This document shows, piece by piece, positions 1 to 11,325 of a stretch of DNA of 64,000 nt. A program made the position numbers and the translations under genes. The notes below the pieces were generated by a model that did no database searches, had not been told where the DNA came from, and worked only from the letters and a program-made list of their open reading frames with translations. The stretch covers positions 2,980,626 to 3,044,625 of the forward strand of contig JAQFVV010000050.1 of NCBI GenBank assembly GCA_028023455.1, in the 5' to 3' direction. Position 1 is the first letter of the stretch. Each line of letters opens with the position of its first letter. Source of the DNA: Epiperipatus broadwayi. Taxonomy: Eukaryota > Onychophora > Udeonychophora > Euonychophora > Peripatidae.

Positions 1-851
1 AAACAAGGAATAAAATATATTACACCAGGAATAGTCTTTCTATCAAAAACTTCTTTTGTATTATTTAATAAATTATTCAATGTAACACCCCTTTTCCAAG
101 CAATTTTCTTATTTCCAAACAATATACTATTTCTACACACAATTTTATAAGAAGACAATTTAAATGGCAAAGAAATAAAATCATATTTTTCTTTAACCTT
201 TACATCCTTACAAATATTACTATTAAATAAAATACTTTTAACAAATTTATCAGAGTATCCAACACTAATCTTTATAAAATTGATATTTCTGAAACAAAGC
301 TACCCCACTAGAATTATTTAATTTAATATTTTTATGACAATAATTCCTTAAAGCAGCTACTTTATGAGATATAGACTGATAGCTATCAGGTTTAATTATA
401 GATCTTAATTCTTTACTTTTAACTAAATGACTGCACAATAAACAATTAGTTTCTACATTTCTAATCACCAAAAGATCTAAAAATTTTAACTTACCAAAAT
501 CTAATCCCCCTCCTTCTAACACAAATTTTATAAAAGGATCAAAACAATTAAACTCATTTACAAATTCCTCCAATTTATCATTCTCAACTACAAATAACAA
601 TCATCAACATATCTGACAAATAATTTTACATATAAACAATTCTTTTTAATAATAATTTCCTCTTCCATAAAACTAATATAAACTGAACATACTAAAGGAG
701 AAATAATATAACCTATTATCCAACCTTCCTTAATCTTATAAAAATTACCTTTATAAGTAAAATACATAGAATCTTTCAATAACAAAAGCAAATCTTTAAT
801 TACCTTAATTTTATTTTTTGATAAAGAACTTTTCTTAATCAATACAGACAA
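1..851 (-). pseudogene. Penelope-like element PLE-1, reverse transcriptase and start of GIY-YIG (runs off window)
   Basis: On the minus strand this reads as the C-terminal half of a PLE reverse transcriptase. From 851 to 588 comes a palm segment with FTYKGNFYKIKEG followed by the catalytic RYVDD box; the next segment (600 to 265) carries LKFLDLLVIRN and SHKVAALRNYCHKN, typical of the PLE thumb side. The two segments are in different frames, overlapping just after YVDD, so one small indel breaks the frame there. A third frame below 265 continues through the linker to GVIYFIPC, which looks like the start of the GIY-YIG endonuclease and is cut by the window edge. The two frameshifts make this copy non-functional. 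Family assignment rests on the order YVDD, LxFLD, linker, xYxIPC, characteristic of PLEs rather than of LINE or LTR polymerases. Confidence 0.8.
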
Positions 852-859
852 AAGAACAT

Positions 860-1130
860 CAATACTGCTTAACCTATTAATGTATAATATATAATGTTCA
901 TTATTTAAAACAAAATTGTAATTATAATTGAAATAATAAATTTAATGGTTTACAAACTATTATAAACAATCCTTAAATCTGCAGAAGTACTTTCGGTTAA
1001 TTTCTTAAACCTGCCTCAACTGCCATTAAATTAAAAAACAAAGTGGAAGCAAATGTCATCAATTCAAGTCCCACAAATCTTGTATTTTAATGTTAGCAGC
1101 TTGTCTATTTATTAACTGCATTTTATTCTA
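860..1130 (-). mobile_element. PLE-1 tail of a neighbouring copy (pseudo-LTR-like) upstream of the RT
   Basis: Reading the minus strand from about 1150 towards 860 gives the end of a PLE-1 protein (remnant of NRQAANIKIQDLWDL, also seen near 47,121-47,306), then non-coding sequence, then the RT of the copy above. A 3' tail placed directly in front of another copy is the pseudo-LTR arrangement known for PLEs. The same tail recurs at about 46,985-47,180. It contains a hammerhead-like motif described separately. Confidence 0.6.
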
Positions 1131-1195
1131 CAGATTTAAGGATTGTTTATAATAGTTGGTAAACCATTAAATTTATTATTTCAATTATAATTATA
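905..1195. repeat. Inverted repeat, ~66 bp arms, at PLE-1 junction
   Basis: The segment 905-983 recurs as its reverse complement at about 1130-1195 with only a few mismatches; about 150 bp lie between the arms. The left arm lies within the PLE-1 tail; the right arm begins at CTACAGATTTAAGG, the mate of the left-arm sequence CTGCAGATTTAAGG. The right arm runs into a TA microsatellite (1,190-1,215). Confidence 0.75.
979..1026 (-). ncRNA. Hammerhead-like motif in PLE-1 tail (degenerate)
   Basis: On the minus strand: stem I strand GCAG, then UUGAGGCA where a hammerhead would have CUGANGA, stem II GGUU/AACC, a GAAA box, the palindrome AGUACU as possible stem III, then U and the stem I partner CUGC. 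The core departs from consensus (first C is U, and one C is extra), so self-cleavage is doubtful. Hammerhead motifs in PLE termini are established in the literature; this assignment is by position and pairing. A second degenerate copy lies at about 47,041-47,085. Confidence 0.4.
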
Positions 1196-1289
1196 TATAT
1201 ATATATATATATATGATCAGAAATAGCTTGGAGAACTTTACTATTGTTTTCTTTTAACCCATAAAACCGATCTGATTAGTTTATCAAGG

Positions 1290-1925
1290 CAACCTAAAGA
1301 TTGCAACTTGAACACAAAGATTGAAATTTTTGATAGGAAGAAGTTTAAATAAATCTCCTTTAATAAGTAAACATAACCTGTTCTGAATGCAGACTAATAA
1401 ATAATCAATTATAACATTACAAACTGCAATTATAATTTTCAAATTGCACACAAAACATTACTTAAATAATAAATATAATAATACTCAAGGCTAAATGGAT
1501 TTATAAGTAATCATTAAAATCAATTCAACATTTAGATAATCTGAATATCAAAAAACAATGAACAATCTCAACCTGTTGTCAAGGCAACTTCATTTTAACA
1601 ATAATGATGGATTCCTGCCTTTATTTATGGTCTAATATATTTATATAGATATTAAAGATTGCAAATTGACCAATGGTATTAAAATTATAGATACAAAAAA
1701 GGTTTAATAAACCTCCTTAAACAGGTAAATATAACCTATTCTGAATGCAGACTAATAAATAGTCAATTATAGCATTGCAACATGCAATTATAATTTTCAA
1801 ATTGCACCCAAAGTACTATTTAAATAATAAGTGTAATAATGTTCAAGGCTAAATGTGTTTATAAGTAATCATTAAAATCAATCAACACTTACACAATTCC
1901 AATATCAATAATTATCAACAATATA
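1290..1925 (+). repeat. Family F repeat, two direct copies with ~360 bp period
   Basis: The sequences 1290-1560 and 1651-1912 align along their length, sharing for example CTGAATGCAGACTAATAAAT, TCAAATTGCAC and AAGTAATCATTAAAATCAAT. Between them lies a linker with TTGTCAAGGCAAC. Related fragments occur at about 3,262-3,345, 9,850-10,030 (with an inverted junction), 12,855-12,962, 34,795-34,850 and 56,590-56,770. No protein-coding capacity is visible and I found no hammerhead core in this family. It is a dispersed short element of unknown class. Confidence 0.65.
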
Positions 1926-3240
1926 TATGATTATAAACTAGAACTCAAGAAATGACTTATAATTTAAATATTAAAGTAAACAATTCTACTTAACTACTTT
2001 CAGAGCTTTAGCATTATATATTTTCCTAAGCAATAAACCATTGGTATTAAAATGGTTACATTTTTAAAAAAAAAACAAATTTTTATTGCAAAATAATATT
2101 TATATATACTTTGTTTTTTAAAATATTTAATGAGGTAATATAATGCTATATGTGGATATTACATTTGTGTTTCATATAAAGAAAATGTAAAAACAAAATT
2201 ACTAATTATATTTATTTTTAAAAAATATGAAAAAGAAGTAATATTTTTTAAAAAAGGAAGTCTATATGTTGACAACTCATTCAAAAACGTTGTAAATGAA
2301 CAATAATATATATATATTAAAAATATAAATATATATTTTAATAAGTATGAAGGATAATGTTTATATAAAAAAGGCTTGGTTTGTAGACCTTCATTAAATC
2401 GCACAACCCTGAATGATTAGTTGCAAAATAACATGCCAAGGGGTATCATTGCTTCATAATAAAAGAATTATATATCAAAAGGTCACAAAATATTTGTTTT
2501 CATTAATGCAAATGCATATAACTAAAAGGAATGATAGTTGTTTTTAATTACTGGTTTAATTATTCAGAAGTTAATAAGCTGAGTGCTGAATATGTCAAAA
2601 GCCAAAATCAATTCCATGATCCTACATTTCAGAGTTTGATATTTTACCACTAAAATATAACATGCAGGACTATATAAGTACTATACACCATAATTATAAT
2701 TATGTGATTACAGAATGAGATTACTACTTTCTAAGCTTAGGAGCAAATTCTATTTTTATAGCTTAATGCGAATTTAAGTTGATTCAAATTGATAAATCTT
2801 AATACTATCTGTTTTAGAAATACACAGAGGCTAAACTTCCCATACAGTAGTGACACTTAGTGCAAGCCAGAGTAATCAATGAATGCATAAAGAATGTTTA
2901 TCATGTGATGTTTAGTGTTTAAGTTGAATCTGTTAAAAAAATATTATATTTATCAAGTTTGATTTTAATCTTGAAGATAAAATTATTAACGACAACCAAG
3001 CATGCAGAGAGGACAAATATATGTTTATTTTCTTTTTAGAAAAGTAAATGTGAAAAAAAAAGGTAAATTGAATCATTGTGTTTTTAAATTTTGAGCTATT
3101 TATTATTGTCACTATTTTCATATGAACTTTAATTTTTGTCTTAAAGATTTTCTTTAATGCCATGTCTACCATTTTCATGCTGAAGAATCTGATAAAAAAA
3201 GTCTCAAAATTTATTTAATTAATTACAAAATGAAACTCTC
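1926..3240. other. AT-rich intergenic DNA, no recognised feature
   Basis: Long runs of A/T with several poly-A/T tracts. The short open frames here show no family motif and have the low-complexity composition expected by chance. Confidence 0.6.
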
Positions 3241-3261
3241 TCTCTCTCTATATATATATTG

Positions 3262-3345
3262 TTAAAAGGGTGTTGCCTTGACAACAGTCTGAAATTGTTG
3301 ATTGTTATCGATATTGGAATTGTCCAAATGTTGACTGGTTTTTAA
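3262..3345 (+). repeat. Family F fragment
   Basis: Contains GTTGCCTTGACAACAG, GAAATTGTTGATTGTTAT and TGTTGACTGGTTTTTAATGA, shared with 12,885-12,960 and 56,690-56,768. It is preceded by a CT/TA microsatellite and followed by TA repeats. Confidence 0.6.
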
Positions 3346-3660
3346 TGATATATATATAATTTTTTGGGTACTCCCGTATTAGTCTGAAAATGATGAAAGT
3401 TGCCAGTAACAAATACGCATATAAAGACCAAATTAAGCACCTTTACCATCTTTTAAAAAGAAAAGAAATTAGTGTTATAAATAAATATTAGATAATATTC
3501 TGATGAAGAGAAAGTAATTAGTCAGAATGTTGATTTTTGTCAATCACTTTATGATTTAAATTAGAATTTGTTAATCATTTTAAAATATTAACAGCCATTG
3601 AAAGTTGTTCTGACTTGATTGAAATCAAATATATATATATATATATTATATATGTCAAAT

Positions 3661-3735
3661 GCGTTGACCAGGAAGCGAACTCAGGCCGGCTGCTTAGAAG
3701 GCAGCTATGCTAACCACTAGGCTACCAATGCTGGA
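3661..3735 (-). repeat. tRNA-like SINE head, Arg(UCU)-like anticodon arm
   Basis: The minus strand has an A-box-like TAGCCTAGTGGTTAGCATAG, a perfect 5-bp anticodon-type stem GCTGC/GCAGC enclosing the 7-nt loop CTTCTAA (anticodon position TCT), and a B-box-like GAGTTCGCTTCC followed by CTGGTCAACGC. Acceptor-like ends GCATTGG and CCTGGTCAACGC pair poorly, so it is more likely a tRNA-derived SINE than a working tRNA gene. Related copies lie at 61,752-61,837 and 62,520-62,612. Confidence 0.6.
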
Positions 3736-3780
3736 CAATCAAAAAGATAATTGGAACTTGCCTTGCATTATTTGTCTATT

Positions 3781-3845
3781 TTGCGTAGTTGGCAAAGCGG
3801 CCGACTTGTGATCAGATGGTGACGATCGATTCTGGCATTCACAGG
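3781..3845 (+). repeat. Second tRNA-like sequence (SINE-like)
   Basis: GTAGTTGGCAAAGCGGCCGA resembles an A box/D arm and GATCGATTCTGGC resembles a B box/T arm. The anticodon arm is not convincing. It lies 45 bp from the previous tRNA-like head, in the opposite orientation. Confidence 0.4.
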
Positions 3846-4254
3846 TCTGGTGTTCTGCTGAGCAAAAATGCCATATGTCTTATTTTTTACTTGTAAATGT
3901 AAAAGAAATAGCGACTCATCAGTAATTTTTTTACTGAAATAAAAAATATATATTAAAAAAAAATAATTAAAAAAAAACTTCCAGTAAGAATGATTGAATG
4001 TTCTGAGTTATATAAAAGATTACAAAAAAGAGTTAATAATGGTATAAGAAAACATAATTGGGAATTGGAAAGAAAAGACATGGAGGCAAACAAATAACTC
4101 AAAAATTTAAAACAACATCTCAATACATAATATTGGAAAGAAAGTTGTTTTAGCAATAAATAGCATCACAAAATGTTTGCGGAGTGCTATAAACCATATA
4201 TAATATAATATAATAATAATAAAAAGCAAGTATTTATTACAAATATATTTAGGC

Positions 4255-4472
4255 CCATACAGTCAGTTGGCAGATGCATATATATATATATTACTGAATA
4301 AGACATTAAACACAAATGTTTAATAAAACTTCAAAGGTTTATGTACTCTGAAATAATAATAATAGTAATAATAATGACATTGATAAGATATTTAGTAATT
4401 CAACTTGCTAGACTCCTAGTCAAATATACGGTCATTTAGATCTTCCCAAAGATATATTTATTTTCTGAGAGA

Positions 4473-4545
<73 letters not shown>

Positions 4546-4930
4546 GTCTCTTTAATTTGCAAGCATCTTACTGCACACCTACATTATATCAGAGACAGTA
4601 CAAATAGATTCTTGATGAGAGCTACTCTTTATTTATTTCCAGAACAGCTTTACATTACTAGTTTAACTTTCCATTAGTTTATTTTTGTTCTATTGTCTCC
4701 ATTTACTTTGACTCTTCTGCACACAGGAGTACAATGCTTACACTTTTACTTCAGCTGATATATTCTGCTTTCATGTTGAAACATACTTATTCCATTTCTG
4801 ATCCTTGGTTAATTCTTCTGCAGATTCTTTATCACTTTTGCTAACTTGCATAAAGTAATTTTTGTTACATGCAAACCAGCCAGTAGCTATAATACGTGTG
4901 TGTACACAGCAATTATAATTATTATATCTT
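4255..4930. repeat. TA microsatellites (4,471-4,545) in non-coding DNA
   Basis: Two blocks of TA dinucleotides separated by AGAGATAA occupy 4,471-4,545. The flanking sequence holds no recognised gene. Confidence 0.8.
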
Positions 4931-4937
4931 TTGAATT

Positions 4938-5265
4938 GCCGTGCATTCTAAATGGAAAATGAGAAATGCAATTATATCAGTGAAAAGGAAAAATGCTCCA
5001 GGAAATAAAGGAATTATTATTGATATCTTAGAGGTAGTAGATAAAGAATTAGAAAAAATGTTGAAAAAGTTATCTCATAACATCTTTTCTACAATAATTA
5101 CAATTTTTCTACAACTATCTTTGGATTCTAACCAACCAATAGAAAAGTTTATCTAAAAATTATATTAGTGCATTGGTTATCATTCAAGTATTGAGAGAAG
5201 TTACAGAAAAGACCAATAAGTATGATTTTCTATTGTGTTTTGGATTTGTATATGCCTTTCTATGC
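4938..5265 (+). pseudogene. RTE copy H: decayed reverse transcriptase fragment
   Basis: The segment 4,941-5,156 encodes KNAPGNKGIIIDIL, matching the KAPGNDGIIIDIL of the intact RTE frame at 15,251-16,831, with about 60 further residues of decaying similarity. After an interruption, VLREVTEKTN-YDFLLCFGFV matches the later VLREVIERTNEYELSLCFGFV region. The intervening RT motifs are deleted and the copy ends near 5,265. Confidence 0.7.
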
Positions 5266-5519
5266 TGATTAAAACATTGAAATTATCAAGATATATCATT
5301 GAGACATTGACATATTTTGAAGAAATATTTATAGTTGGATAAAAAGAATAGACTGAAGAAAAGAAAGTTCGTGAGTTTCTTGATTTGAACAGAATTGTTT
5401 ATTTTGTTTTTCACATTTCTGTTTTCATTCTGTTTTCTGCTGAGCATCTTATGTTTCTGAAGATGATAGTTGTTCGATAATTTTATTTTTGCCTTCTCTA
5501 AACATCTGACCATGTAAAG

Positions 5520-7690
5520 ATTTTTTTTATAAACCAGAAATGTAAAAATATATTGAAGAAAGTAAGGTTACAACTATGATAAGAACATGAATGACTCACA
5601 GTCTTAAAACTTTGAATTGTTTCCACTATTTACTGGTAATTTGATACAGTCTACCATGTTTTAAAATTTTCAGTTCTAAACAAGAAAAACCTTACTATAA
5701 GATTACATGCACACTTAAACTTATCTGACTTTAAAATCGATGAATAATAATCCTTTTTTCAGATGTCTTTATTCATGAGATTCACATATAAGTGCTGAAA
5801 TAGCAAGTTATCAATATATTTAATTAAATATTATACATCAGAAAAGGGGGGATGGAGTCGAATGAATTATTTCACATGATTAATTTTAAATTAAATTTTA
5901 AAGTGCAATCTTGGACCAAAATAGTATGATAATTTTTAGATTAGTAAACAACTAATCTTAATTATTAAGATATATCTCTGTATAAAATAATGTCATAGCT
6001 GTAAGTTCAAGAAGTTTGGAACTTTTAGATCAAATTTGAAACATTTAATAAACACATATCTATTGCTATTTATTATTTCAATATTATTTTTAAGATGTCT
6101 TTGCTTTGATTGTCATTTATATATGTGCATTTATATTTTATTATATAAGATGTTTCTCCATCATTCTTAGACATATACTCTGAAATAAATATAAACATGT
6201 TTCAAACAAAGACAAAGAAATAGCAGGCATTAACTTTTATGAGTTTTTCAAGTTATAGAGCATGAAAGTTTAATTGTAAAAAAAATTATGTATTACATTG
6301 ATTTCAAAAGTTGTTCTAATTAATAAATATGAAATATTAATTGTTCAATGGATTGCAGTTTTGATGCTAACATTTCTTACCTTTTGTGGATAGCAATTTA
6401 AAATGAGTACTCAGTTTAAGTCCACTTAAAATGTGTTCATCTAGATGGTCTGAGCAATGTTGGAAAAGCATGACTTGTTTCATGGTCTGCAAAAGACACT
6501 ACTTTATAACCCAGGATGTCTGATTTTGACATGATCAGTTTTAAATATATTCATTGCCTTTAAAATTTAAAATGGAAAATACAACTGTACACTGAAAACG
6601 TAATAAGATATTTTGTATTATCCTGTCTACCAACCATGGCAACCATTTTTTTAAGATTATACAGGTTCAGGGGCATACAATAAATATTTAAAATAAAATT
6701 ACTTTTTTTATTATTGTTATTTTTTAATAAAAAATAAATTTAAACAAATTAATTACAATTTTTCCACTTTATTTATTGTTATTTTTTGTATTAAGTCAAC
6801 ATATTAATATAATAATAATAAAAATATAAGTAATGTAAATATGGTGCCTATTAATACAGATTGAAACTTATTAATATAAAAGTATAAAAAATATAGAGTT
6901 TCATATTATGTCCATTAATACAGACTGTTAATGATGGAAAATCCCATATCTTTGAAAGTATTCTGTCAAAGGAAGATCCCAAACTTCCATAATTTTGCCA
7001 AAATGGTATTAATAAAAATAAAGATGCTGAATGTAAACAAACTACAACAATTAAAATAAGAGTCATAAATCACATGATTGTAAGTTATAAACAATGAGGA
7101 TTGCCAATTCCTCAACAAGGTTTGTGATAAATGCTTAGCCAGAGCCAGCACTTAAAATAAAAGTTAAGAAAATTTTCTAAATGGAGTTTATAATCCATTT
7201 ATTAATTTTTTTAAGCTTAGGAACTAATATGTGTTATGTAAAATAAAATTGAATAAAAATCATAAAAAATACTTGTAGGGCCCCTAAAACAGTATATTTA
7301 AAAAAAATGGCTACCAAGCTTGATAGGATAATACATATGTACCCTTAATAATTATTAAATTGATACAAAAAACATTGAGTACTGTAAAATTTGTTTTATG
7401 AATTTCATATTAGTAAACATTTATAATTTAAGATTAATTAATAAAACATTTTCCTCTCATAAAATGAATAGGGAAGCTCAGTTATTTGTATGCAGAAAAC
7501 AGTTAAAAATTGTGCTCAGTGGTTTCTCTTTCAATTACTTTTTACGTAAGTAAAATTAAAAACAGTTTATTACTTCTCACATAATTAAAAATGAAATTGA
7601 TTTCATCACACATTTTAAAAGCAATATGAAAGAATAATCATAGCCAAGCTGTGATTTACATCCAGAGTTCTGATCCTTACTTTATAATGC
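5520..7690. other. AT-rich DNA, no recognised gene
   Basis: No protein motif on either strand. The short piece at about 7,087-7,145 (AACAATGAGGATTGCCAATT) recurs at 10,560-10,625, so at least one minor dispersed repeat is present. Confidence 0.55.
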
Positions 7691-7696
7691 TATAAA

Positions 7697-8215
7697 TCAT
7701 CATCATCATCATCATCATCATCAACCATTATCAATCCACTGCAGAATGAAGGGCTCTCCAAGTTCAATCCATTTTCTCCAATCTTTAGCTTCTCTTCTCC
7801 ACATCATCTCTGCACACTTTCTTATTTCATCCATCCATCTCACATGTGGTCTCTTTCTGGGTCTTTTACAATCTCTTGGAATCCAGTTTAAAATTTCAAT
7901 TGTCCATCTATTATCATCTTTTCTAGCAATTTGTCCAGCCCAACCCAACTCCACTTCAGTCTTTTATTTTTTTCAATGTGGTAAATAACACTTGTTTGTT
8001 TTTTTACCCATATATTGTGTTTTCAATCTCTTCTTATTACTCCCAATATACATTTCTCCATACTTCTTTGAGTGGTCTGAGATCTCAGTATTGCTCTTCC
8101 ATTAAACGTCCAATCCATAAGTAAGAACTGGTAAAACACATTTATTAAAAACCTTCCTTTTCAAACACATAGGCATATTTCTTTTTAGTATCAAGTTATT
8201 TCTATAGCCAGTCTA
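7697..8215 (-). pseudogene. RTE copy A: 5'-truncated 3' end
   Basis: The minus strand encodes the RTE C-terminus (LGWAGQIARKDDNRWTIEIL, then PHVRWMDEIRKC and FILQWIDNG) ending at a stop, followed in the same orientation by a trinucleotide tail read on the plus strand as CAT repeats at 7,697-7,721. Similarity continues upstream, out of frame, to about 8,215 (the position of RKVFNKCVLPVLTYG in intact copies). The tail of short GAT-type repeats is usual for RTE elements. Confidence 0.85.
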
Positions 8216-8219
8216 TCAT

Positions 8220-9845
8220 ATATATTTAAAATATAGTTTATTTTACTTTTGCATTTCTTGTATATATGCAAACATACAAAAAGCTATTTAAAAGTTGGAA
8301 GTTTTAATGATTTTTAATTGTTTGGATTAGTAAAAAGAATTTAAGTTACTCAAGCTTCAAAAAATAAAATTGATGAATTTACACTGTGACAAATAAATAA
8401 ATTAATATTTTTATTAATATCATTGTCCTGTTTTTATTTTGTCGTTTTTACTGTAACATTTTGGCCTTCAAAAAATTTTCAAATTTGTTTTTCTTTTCAT
8501 TCATTTTATGACATTTATATATTTTTGTATCTTACTTAAGTTTGATTGAGAAAAAATCGCACTATTATCACTTTGAAATAAATTTCTTACTATTCCAAAT
8601 TACTTCCCAATTCGTATTAGTGAGTGAAATAATATTGACTTACTGCTACGTCTGATGGATTTCAGCTTGCATTCATCAAAATCTTGAGCTGTAAGAATTT
8701 ACGCTTTATAAATGTAACTAGTTTTTTTTTTTTTATATATAATCAAATTTACATTTAAAATTGCTAACATCTATCACAAATGAATTGTTTTCTTTTTAAT
8801 AACGTTGCTAATCAGATATTTATTGTTATTTAAAAAGATTTATTAAAAGATAGATTCCAAAATTGATAAATTATCGAACGGGAAAACGATATTGTAAAAG
8901 TATGAGATTATTTTAATTATTTAAAACACTAAATTATGTATTTTATATTAATTATTATATTTAAATACAAATAAAGTATATATACTTAAACTAGATGAAA
9001 TTAGAGGAAATTTGAAACCAAAATTTTGTTTATTTATTTATTTATTTATAAATATTTTGCTTCTGTTTTCTTATTATTTGTTCACTGAAGTTTTTAAATT
9101 ATATTCTTGCTTAAACACCAAGATAAGATTTTGATCTTTTATATTAATTCATCATCGGAGTATATTATATATATAATATTTTGGCATAATAAATTCAATT
9201 AAATTCTTATCTGCAAAATAGGAAAACAATTCCATTTTTATTTGTGTCCGAGATTTATAATAAGGAATGATTTATATGATGAAAACCATGACAATGAAAT
9301 TCCAATAAAAATGATGTTTATGCGGCCTTATTGAATATAAATTTAATTATATACTTCTCATAAATAAATATTGTTCAGAAAGAAGATTTTTATTAAGTAA
9401 AAGGTTATTCGAATCCTCATTAAAGGCTTTAAAGAAATTGAGCAGGGCAAATTCCTATTGTCCATTTCATGTTTCCTTATTTTCGTTATTATTACAATGT
9501 GATTATTTATATAGTAAAAACATATAGATGGGCTACTTACCAACATGGATCACCATGTTTAATGAGTTTACTGAATTTATATCTTTAAGATCAAACAACT
9601 CCATAATCTTTCTTCACATTTTTCTGATAGTTTTTAATTAAAATATCTGTTGAGTTTCACTGAATGCAGAATGAATGTGGATCCAGTAATGATGTTCTGG
9701 AACATTATTTTCATCAATAATTGTGCATTTGAAATGTCTAAATTAAGAAACTCCCTCTTCTACTGTAAATGAAGATACATCTAAAGAACATATATGAAAA
9801 TTATTATTGTTCATAAAACATGGCTTAGCCTTTATGCTTGGCAGA
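8220..9845. other. AT-rich DNA, no recognised gene
   Basis: Only homopolymer and TA/TTTA-rich tracts. No family motif seen on either strand. Confidence 0.55.
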
Positions 9846-9849
9846 CTGC

Positions 9850-10030
9850 TCTTGTAAGTATTTTAAATAATCATATAATAAGTGTAATAATGTTCAAAGC
9901 TAAATGAGTTTGTAAGTATTGAAAACCAGTCTGAATAGATTATATTTCCCTATTTAAAGAGGTTTATTTAAACTTCTTTGCATCAATAATTTCAATATCT
10001 GTAGTCAAGTTGCAATCTTTAGTGTCAATA
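9850..10030. repeat. Family F fragments in an inverted junction
   Basis: The plus-strand segment AATAATGTTCAAAGCTAAAT matches the end of the F unit near 1,843; immediately afterwards, 9,930-10,020 matches the reverse complement of the F sequence at 1,655-1,755 (CAGTCTGAATAGATTATAT, AGTCAAGTTGCAATCTTTA). The two pieces are therefore joined head-to-head or tail-to-tail. Confidence 0.5.
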
Positions 10031-10970
10031 TAAGTATATTAAATCATTATTAAAGGTGGGGGAATTTTATGAAGTAGATATCAGGATTGATGGTAAAGTT
10101 TTTCATAAAAAATATTAACTGACTTTACTATTTGGAAGTTTATTAGAAGATCAAGGACAAGAAGTGATACAGATGGGCTGTTATCTGTGGTTCTTGAATT
10201 ATTGCTGAACCAAACAATGCTGGCCAACATTTAATCTTGACCAATTAAAAATAAGAATTATGGTAGTAGTAATACTACTTTTTCTAATTGAAAAAATGTT
10301 CTAAAGGATATTGATCACATCTTTAATGCTATCTTTAAGACTTTCACTGAATAATTGATGTTCAAATAATTCAAACAATATTAAATGGTATTAAAGAAAA
10401 ATCTTTTGCAGCCTTTAGCCTAGATTCATATCTCTAAGAATATAAATCAATTAAAATATCTGGTGATATGCAGTCCATGTATGCAAGGGAAGCATTTTTT
10501 CTGTTTAATAGTTAGTTATATCTTTTTTATATAATAATTTCACATAGACACTATTTTGTAAACAATGAGGATTGCCAATTTCTCAACAAGCTTTGTGATA
10601 AATACTTAGCTAAAGAAAGCATTTAAAATATCTCTGTCAGGATCCCCCCCCCCAACCTTTGACCATGGTTTCATGCTCTGGCAATCCTCGGGGAGGTGCT
10701 CAAGCATTTATTTATTTGAGTTAATGTTACCACAGTGCTTTGTGCTGTGAACATTTTAAGACATTAACCACTTGTGTAAAATTCTTTCAGTATTAAGAAA
10801 ATATATCATTTTTTAACATCATAATGTATAAGTAGTTTAAAAATATTAATAGTAGATTATACATTTTTCTTAGAAGCAATTATCAATTTGAATCAACAAA
10901 GTAATCCAATTTTAAGTTATGCTGACATATCATGAGTGTATTTCAAAGAAGTTTGGGGCAGCCCATAAAT
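10030..10970. other. Non-coding DNA with one GC-richer patch
   Basis: No coding motif seen. The patch 10,638-10,710 contains a C9 run and is clearly richer in G and C than its surroundings; I do not recognise it. The 10,560-10,625 piece is repeated at 7,087-7,145. Confidence 0.45.
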
Positions 10971-10979
10971 CTTTTTCCA

Positions 10980-11325
10980 GAATATTGGATAATTTACTCA
11001 TTTCAGTTATTATCATACATTAGTAAGATGAGTGATATTTCAATCTATCTTTGTTACATATTGTGTTTACTTTTATTGTATATATATATATATTGAATAA
11101 TTTACTCATATGAGATATATATCAGTAAGACAAGATTCATATTTCAATTTATCTTTGCTATATATTGTATATATTTTATTATAATATATATATATATATA
11201 TAAATTATAATATGTAAATTTGTGGAAGATAATGACTCTTTGCACATGAATTATTAAATTGATGTTACATTATTATGCACTGTCCTTATAATAAATATTT
11301 TAAAAACATAAGTTGTTTATTTATA
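10980..11325 (+). repeat. Dispersed repeat (family K), two tandem partial copies
   Basis: TTTACTCATTTCAGTTATTA at about 10,993 and TTTACTCATATGAGATATATATCAG at about 11,100 begin two related segments that also match 17,460-17,560. The later part (11,215-11,310, including TTTTAAAAACATAAGTTGTT) matches 16,925-17,030. RTE copy B begins immediately downstream. Confidence 0.55.

Noticed and set aside
2159-2404. Open frame of 81 residues, and similar ones at 2,933-3,178, 3,953-4,156, 6,851-7,151, 42,425-42,646 and 52,719-52,925
   Set aside because: Low-complexity AT-derived Phe/Ile/Tyr/Lys composition, no motif, no neighbouring gene context.
3500-3540. CUGAUGAAGAGAAAG as a hammerhead
   Set aside because: No stem II and no stem I pairing around it.
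3661-3735. A functional tRNA-Arg(UCU) gene
   Set aside because: The anticodon arm is perfect but the acceptor stem pairs poorly and related copies elsewhere have a different anticodon and insertions, as in SINEs.
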